From Prorocentrum cordatum (lineage: Eukaryota; Sar; Dinophyceae; Prorocentrales; Prorocentraceae), in assembly GCA_963575745.1 (NCBI GenBank), contig CAUYUJ010022412.1, positions 1 to 20,000 on the forward strand: 20,000 nt of DNA. The letters run 5' to 3'. The notes beneath the pieces were generated by a model. It saw only the letters and a list, made by a program, of their open reading frames with translations. It made no database searches and was not told the DNA's origin. Shown in pieces: positions 14,907-20,000 of the stretch (position 1 is the first letter of the stretch; every line of letters begins with the position of its first letter). Made by a program: the position numbers and the translations under genes.

Positions 14907-15590
14907 CCCGGCAGGTCACCGAGGTTGGTGACCTCGCGAGGCCCTTTGGAGGCCTGGGCGGGCCACCGAATGCCGAATACAGGACGGTGACCTTGCGAGG
15001 CCCGTTGGAGGCCCGAGGCCCGTTGAAGGCCACGGAAGGTCACCGAGGTCCGTGACCCTGCGAGGCTCGTTGGAACTCCTGGCAGGCCACCGCATGTCAA
15101 ACACGGGCCGGTGACCTTGCGTGGCCCGCTGGAGGCCCGGGCAGGTCACCGAGGTCGGTGACCTCGCGAGGCCCGTTGAGGGCCCCGGGAGGTCACCGAG
15201 GTCGGTGATTTTGCGAGGCTCTTTGGAGCCCCTGGCAGGTCACTTAGTCTCAAACCCAGGCCGGTGGCCTTGCGAAGCCCGCTGAAAGCCCGAAGGTCTC
15301 CGAGGTGGGTGTCCTCATGGGGCCCGTTGAAGGCCCCGGCATGTCACTGAGACCTTGCAAGGCTCTTTGGACCCCCCGGCATGTGACCGTATATCGAACA
15401 CAGGCCAGTGACCTTGCGTGGCTCGCTGGAGGCGCCAGCAAGTCACCGAGGTCGGTGACCTCGCGAGGCCCGTTGAGGGCCCCGGGAGGTCGCCGACGTC
15501 GGTGACCTCGCGAGGCTTTTTGGAGGCCCTGGCAGGTCACCGATCACCGAGGTCGGTGACTTTGCGAGGCTCGCTGGCCCCTACAGTGGA
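14907..15590. repeat. 47/59-bp tandem repeat with hairpin cores
   Basis: Alternating related units: a ~47-bp type with GGTCACCGAGGTCGGTGACC (8-bp arms, 4-base loop; best at 15144-15163) followed by the palindrome CCTCGCGAGG, and a ~59-bp type with CACGGGCCGGTGACCTTGCG. Copies of the GGTCACC motif start at 14914, 15038, 15144, 15191 and 15238 (spacings 124, 106, 47, 47), suggesting a higher-order arrangement. No stable reading frame. Confidence 0.85.
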
Positions 15591-16768
15591 AGCCATAGGC
15601 ATCCTTGCAACTCTGGGCTAAGAGATGTCGTGACCTGAGCAGGTCCAGTCCAAATCGCCTTAGACATCCTCGCAAGTCTGGGCTCAGACATGCCGCGCGC
15701 GAGGTGAACCAGACAATTTTGCCTCAGACATTCTCGCGACTCTGGCCTCAGAGATGCCTGAACCTGAGGTGACCTGGTCAGTTTCGCCTGAGACATCTCC
15801 GCCGCAAATTTGAGCTCCCAGATGCCATGCGCCAGGTGGTCTGGCCAGTTCCGCCTGAGATATCTTCGCAACTCTGGGCTTAGATGCCGTGCGCGAGATG
15901 GTGCGGCCGGGCTCGCGTGAGCATCCTCGCAACACTGGGCTCAGATACGCACTGACTTGATGTGGTACAGCCCGTTTCGACTGAGATATCCTCGCAACTC
16001 TGGGCTCAGAGATGCCTTTCGCGAGGTGGTCTGGCCCATTTTGCCTGAGACACCCTTGCAGTTCTGGGTTAAGACTCAGACATGCCGCGCACGAAACGGT
16101 CCGGACATTCTCGCCCGAGACATCATCGCAGCTCTGGGATTGGAGATGCTCTGACCTGATTTGGTCCGGCCCGATTCGCTTGAAACATTTCCGCAACTCC
16201 AAACTCAGATACGCCCTGAGTTGAGGTGGTCCGGCCCAGCTCGCTTGGGACATTCTCGCAACTCTGGTCTCCGAGATGCCAGGCGCGAGGTGGTCCAGCC
16301 AGTTTCGCCTGAGGTATCCTCGCAACTCTGGGCTCCTAGATGTCGCGCGCAGGGTGGTTTAACCATTTTCGCCTCCGACATCCTCGGAATTCTGGGTTCC
16401 TCCATGCCGCGCGCGAAAGTCTGGCCAACTTTCCCCGAGACATCCTCGCAATTCTGGGCTCAGAGATGCTCTGACCTGAGGTGGTTTGGCCCTTTCCGCC
16501 CGAGACATCTTCGCAACTATGGGCTCAGGTATGCCGCGCGCGAGGTTGGCTGGCGCGCTTCGCCTGAGGCATCCTCGCAACTCCAGCCTCAGAGACGCTG
16601 CGCGCGAGGTGGTCTGGCCAGGTTCAAGGATGCCCTGAATTGGGGTAGCCCGGCCAGTTTCGCCTGAGACCTTTTCGCAACGCTGGGCTCCGAGATGTGG
16701 CGCGCTAGGTGGCCCAACCCGTTCGCCTGAGACATCCTCGCAAAAGGGCTCCCAGACGTGCCAGGACC
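15591..16768. repeat. 64-65-bp satellite array, left arm
   Basis: About 18 diverged units with the order CATCCTCGCAACTCTGGGCT, CAGAGATGCC, GCGCGAGGTGGTC, TGGCCAGTTTCGCCTGAGA. The GCAACTCTGGG word recurs at 15607, 15672, 15736, 15804, 15868, 15929 and 15994. The last unit, GAGACATCCTCGCAAAAGGG, runs into CTCCCAGACG and the array stops near 16768. The same satellite occurs in reverse orientation at 19088-20000. Confidence 0.9.
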
Positions 16769-16942
16769 ACACGACTAGTTATCGAGTCGCCCTCCAGGAG
16801 GGGTTCAACCGCCCTTGGCCCGAGGGGGCAGTTAACCGGTGCCGAGGCGAGAGCCGGATTTCTGATTCATGTGGAAGGACGTCTCAGGCGGGAGCGCCAG
16901 GCCAGAATATATATGTTGAGGAAATCTTCGGCGAAAGGAGAA
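16769..16942 (+). repeat. Inverted repeat, left copy
   Basis: Contains ATCGAGT, CCAGGAGGGG, CCCGAGGGGGCAGTTA and CCGAGGCGAGA in the same order as the reverse complement of 18941-19075, then GTTGAGGAAATCTTCGGCG and AAAGGAGAA. This copy has about 30 extra bases (around 16875-16905) that include GACGTCTCAGGCGGGAGCG, which resembles a satellite fragment in the opposite orientation. Confidence 0.75.
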
Positions 16943-17700
16943 ATATGAAGGCAAGAAAGATAATTTTGAGTACGAGGAGGGGCGAGGAGAACCCGGATGA
17001 GGAAGAGCATCAGGAGCACGATGATGAGAAGGATGATAAAGAGGAGGAGGAGGAGGAGGAGGAAAGTAACGGCGAGAAGTAGGAGGAACGGCATGAGGAT
17101 GCGGAGGAGAAGGGAGGACGATGAGGTTGCGTAGGAGGGTGGACGGCGAGAAACACGATGAGGACGGCGACATAAACAACGACGACGACATTGATAACGA
17201 CAAGGGCGCACGCAAATCAGGAACAGGAGGACGGTGACTCGGAGGACGAGAACAAGTTTTGAAGCCACATTAAATCTAGAGTCGCTGATGGGGATGCTGG
17301 ACCCTGGCCTTAATATATTCCTCCTTCGTCGCTGCTCCGCGTCATCCTTCTGCTACTGCTGCCCCTCACATCCCCCATCCCTCCGCTGCTCCTCCACGTC
17401 CTGCTCTTTTCTCACGTCTCGCCCGCCGTCCCCCCCCACACACACACTTCTCGCTCCTCACTTTCCACGCTTGTCCAAGGATGAATTAAAGAGGATCAGA
17501 TGGGCCGCAGATGCGCAGAGTATCAGAAGGCAGAGGAATATACAGCGGAGGATGAAGATGAATAATATGATTGCCGTGACGAGGTGGATCGCAACGATGG
17601 CGGCGACCCGCCGACCATGACGACTGCAATATATCACAACGGTATCGGCGCTCAAGGTGACGACAACAACGGTTGCAATGATTCGTCATGAAGTTGATTG
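16943..17700. other. Central segment, left part: GAG-rich then TCC-rich sequence
   Basis: GAG/GAT purine-rich to about 17250, then pyrimidine-rich (17310-17470), then mixed. Frames crossing it are low-complexity and carry no recognisable domain. No transposase motif was seen. Confidence 0.5.
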
Positions 17701-17870
17701 CGAGTGAATTTGATGATGAGCACGGTGGTGATGACGATGACCACGATGATGATAAGGACGATGATGATGATGACGACGATGGCGATGATAATGATGATAA
17801 CGTCGACGACAACGACGAGGGTCCTGACGACGACGGCGACGACTACGACGAAGACGAATCGGATGAACGG
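17701..17870. repeat. GAT/GAC triplet tract
   Basis: Degenerate GATGATGAC triplets. The plus frame from an ATG at 17688 reads acidic sequence, then Arg/Ala-rich sequence to 18026. That is not enough to call a gene. Confidence 0.75.
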
Positions 17871-17978
17871 CCGGCCGCCCGCCGCGGCAGAAGCGGACGG
17901 CCGGCCGAGGCCGCGGCAAACGCCCAAGAGATCTACGCGGCGGCCTCTGCTGAGAGAAAGTCTGCGCTGCAAGGCTCT

Positions 17979-18238
17979 TCTCAGCAGGGGCGCCCGGGTG
18001 CCTCTGCGGAGAAGGCGCGGGCCTGATCCCGGGATCGCCCGCCGGGCGTGATGAGACGACGCCCTCCAAGTAGAGCTTGTTTCATCAGGGCCAGACGACG
18101 ATCCCAGGGTCAGACCCACGTCCTCTCAGCAGAGGCACCCGCGTGCCTCGGTGGGAAGACCCCTACAGCGCAAACCTCATCTCAGCAGACGCCGCCGTGT
18201 AGATCGTAGACGTTCGCCGCGCCACTTGCTCTCAGCAG
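17979..18238. repeat. Dispersed TCTCAGCAG repeats with a duplicated ~35-bp block
   Basis: TCTCAGCAG occurs at 17979, 18124, 18180 and 18230. At the first two sites it heads a longer shared block (consensus words CAGCAGRGGCRCCCG, then GTGCCTC) at about 17979-18013 and 18124-18158. The second copy contains the hairpin GAGGCAC-CCGC-GTGCCTC. Confidence 0.65.
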
Positions 18239-18357
18239 GCCGCTGGGTTGGCCTTGCCGAGAACGCGTAGAATGCGGCAAACGCCTAAGACCCCAGGGGC
18301 AGGGGGCTCGATCGGAAGCGAAAAGCTGTTGGTGTTGGCTGTATCTTCTGTTGAAAT

Positions 18358-18434
18358 ACCGATGCCGGTCATGGCTTGGTACTGGTACATGTACCGGCAT
18401 CGGTACTGGTATCGATAGCGATACTGGTACCGAC
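18358..18434. repeat. Nested inverted repeats rich in GGTAC
   Basis: ACCGATGCCGGT (18358-18369) pairs perfectly with ACCGGCATCGGT (18393-18404). The next block, CGGTACTGGTATCG (18401-18414), pairs at 12 of 14 positions with CGATACTGGTACCG (18419-18432) across a 4-base loop. The two stems overlap by four bases. Confidence 0.75.
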
Positions 18435-18940
18435 AGGCGCAGAACCGTTCTTAGCATCAACATTCGCACAGTCCAAGGGGGCCCTGATGGAGTCTGAAGG
18501 AGAGAGGGGGCTGCAAGGAGGAGCAGGAGGAGTATGGGGGGAGATGGAGGAGGCAGCAGCAGAAAGAGGACCAGGACAAGGATGGTGACGAGGCGGAGAA
18601 GCATCACCAACATACCGATTTATAGGCTCAGTCCAGCATCCCCGACAGCGATTTTGAGCCAGGGTGGCTCCAAACATTGTTTGCGCGTCCACCGAATCAT
18701 CGTCCTCCCGCCCCTGATTTGCCTGCGCCCTTGTCATCATCACAGTCGTCGTCATTGCTGGCATCGTCCTCTTTGCCATGCTTCTTGCCCTTTCCCCCTT
18801 CCCAAACCTCCTTCCTTCCCCTCCCCCCGTCATCCCGTTCCTCTCTCTCCTCGTCTTTCTTCTTCCTCGTCCTCTTAACTATTTTCCTGCTTCTTCTCGC
18901 CCCACCTCGTTCTCCTGGTTCTCCTCCTCGCCCTCGAAGT
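18435..18940. other. Central segment, right part: no gene seen
   Basis: Mixed sequence to about 18780, then pyrimidine-rich (CCTTCC, CTCCTCG) towards the right inverted-repeat copy. The open frames are Ser/Pro/Leu-rich products of the pyrimidine bias. Confidence 0.5.
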
Positions 18941-19075
18941 TCTCCTCTCGCTGGAGATTTCAACGTGTACCAGGGCGTGTCCGAAATTCATGTTCTCGCC
19001 TCGGCGCCGGCTAACTGCCCCCTCGGGGCAGGGGCGCCTGGACCCCTCCTGGGGCACAACTCGATATTAGCAGTG
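18941..19075 (-). repeat. Inverted repeat, right copy
   Basis: The reverse complement of this segment matches 16769-16942 in order: CTAATATCGAGTTG, CCAGGAGGGG, CCCCGAGGGGGGCAGTTAGC, CGCCGAGGCGAGA, then GTTGAAATCTCCAGCGAGAG. Scattered substitutions and a ~30-base length difference show that the copies are diverged. Confidence 0.75.
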
Positions 19076-19087
19076 TAGTGTAACAGG

Positions 19088-20000
19088 AAGCTTGGGCCTG
19101 GCCCCATCGGAGCCCAGTTGTGAGGATGTCTCAGGCAAAACTGACTGGACTACCTCGTGCGCGGCATCTCGGAGCCCTGAGTTGCGAGGAGGTCTCAGGC
19201 GAAATTGGCCCGACCATCTCTGGCGCGGCATTTTGGAACCCAGAGTTGCGAGGATGGATCAGGCAAATCCGGCCGGAGTACCTCGAGCGCATCATCTCTG
19301 TGCCCGGAGTTGCGGGGATGCATCAGGCCATATTGGCCAAGCGACCTCGGGCGCAGCATGTCTGAGCCCAGAGTTGCGAAGATGTCTCAGGCGAAAATGG
19401 GCCAGATCACCTCAAGTCAGGAGCATCTCTGAGCCCAGAATTGCAAGGATGTCTCAGGCGAACTGGACCGGACAACCTCACGCGTCGCAATTTCGAGCCC
19501 AGAGTTGTGAGGATGTCTTTGGCGACATGGGCCAGATCACTTCAGGCCACAACAGTTCAGAGACACAAGTTGCGAGGATGTCTCAGGCGAAACGGGCCCG
19601 ACCACCTCGCACGCGGCATCTCTGAGCCTGGAATTGCGAGGATGTCCCAGGCGAAACAGGCTGGACCACCTTATGTCAGAGTATCCCTGAGCCCGCGCGC
19701 GACTTCTTGGAGCCCAGAGTTGCGAAGATGTCGCAGGCAAAATTAGCCGGACCGCTTCGCACGCGGCATCTCGGAGCCCAGAGTTCCGAGGAGGTCGGAG
19801 GCGAGTTTGACTGGGCCACCTCGCGCCTGGCATCTCGGATTTCAGAGTTGCGTGAATGCCCCGGGCGAATGGGGCCAGACCGCCTCAGGTCAGGGCGTAT
19901 CTGAGCCCAGAAATGCGAGGATGTCACAGGCGAATCGTGCCGGACCAACTCAGTCAGAGCATTTCCGATCCCAGAGTTTCGATGATGCCTCTGGCCAAAC
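19088..20000. repeat. 64-65-bp satellite array, right arm (inverted)
   Basis: Units read GAGCCCAGAGTTGCGAGGAT, GTCTCAGGCGAAA, then CCGGACCACCTCGCGCGCGG, CATCT, the reverse complement of the array at 15591-16768. About 14 diverged units run to the window edge and presumably beyond. Confidence 0.9.

Larger units (their letters stand above)
15591..20000. mobile_element. Candidate FoldBack-like element (right end outside window)
   Basis: Two satellite arrays in inverted orientation (15591-16768 and 19088-20000+) end at the same point of the repeat unit. They continue into a shared inverted repeat (16769-16942 and 18941-19075) around a central segment with no transposase-like gene. FoldBack elements in other eukaryotes have long terminal inverted repeats made of tandem short units and a variable middle, which is the closest known architecture. 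Target-site duplication cannot be tested because the right boundary is missing. An inverted segmental duplication is the main alternative. Confidence 0.4.

Noticed and set aside
13961-15100. Long frames on both strands rich in His, Asp, Arg and VSGVRCP-type repeats
   Set aside because: These are translations of ATC, GAC and heptamer arrays. A 7-base unit gives the same peptide in every frame, so the repeat peptide is no evidence of coding.
17688-18026. 112-codon acidic plus-strand frame
   Set aside because: Starts in a GAT/GAC array. The Ala/Arg-rich tail is suggestive, but there is no motif and no supporting splice or leader site. It would need transcript data.
15591-20000. CRISPR array
   Set aside because: The units are directly adjacent diverged tandem repeats with no unique spacers, and occur in an apparently nuclear eukaryotic context without cas genes.
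1-20000. Relic of the dinoflagellate spliced leader in gene leaders, as a sign of retroposed cDNA
   Set aside because: I looked upstream of each gene start for a match to the conserved leader and found none by eye. Gene B and D introns also argue against retroposition.
15591-20000. LTR retrotransposon
   Set aside because: The terminal copies are inverted rather than direct, and no reverse transcriptase, integrase or protease motif is visible between them.
1-20000. tRNA or rRNA genes
   Set aside because: No cloverleaf with a T-loop GTTCRANNC box or rRNA core motif was recognised by eye. A tRNAscan-type search would be the decisive check.

Overview
The window looks like nuclear DNA of a dinoflagellate. 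This is inferred from style, not from a search. The signs are: KRPAAA/KRKPAAA motifs in an acidic nuclear-type protein; a Cys-rich protein that resembles a multi-copy dinoflagellate family; gene models that only join cleanly through GC-AG and GA-AG introns; T-tract/AG sites just upstream of start codons that would suit spliced-leader trans-splicing; all genes on one strand; and very large amounts of triplet microsatellite and satellite DNA. I found no rRNA, tRNA, CRISPR array, intact spliced-leader gene or reverse transcriptase.

Gene block (about 0.7-10.9 kb, all minus strand). Transcription order is: gene D (start 10903; three exons), gene C (9164-7497; intronless, 555 aa, acidic), gene B (start 6856, stop 2917; at least six exons, conserved unknown protein), gene A (1729-704; 341 aa Cys-rich protein, probably truncated or continued by an unseen exon). 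Introns of B and D are packed with GGA/TCC, GAT or GAC triplet arrays. Two clusters of ATCGATGA-type words lie at 2.33-2.45 kb and 9.39-9.63 kb, and a Z-DNA-prone alternating purine/pyrimidine tract lies at about 480-630. The functions of A, B and D are not recognised, so no shared pathway can be claimed.

Repeat block (about 10.9-20 kb). No gene is supportable here. From left to right it holds: a CTG/TTG patch; a long GGA array; an AT-rich island; five 65-bp units, each a 44-bp near-perfect palindrome; a 570-bp GAC array; a heptamer (GTCCGGY) array; GAG/GAT arrays; a G-rich AACGGGCGG repeat; more GAC/TCC/ATC arrays; a second heptamer array; a 47/59-bp hairpin-containing repeat; and a 64-65-bp satellite (15.59-16.77 kb). 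That satellite recurs in inverted orientation at 19.09-20.0 kb.

The strongest lead is this last structure. Two inverted arrays of the same satellite end at equivalent points and continue into a diverged inverted repeat (16769-16942 against 18941-19075) around a central segment of about 2 kb. This is the architecture of a FoldBack-type element with long terminal inverted repeats made of tandem units. The right end lies outside the window.
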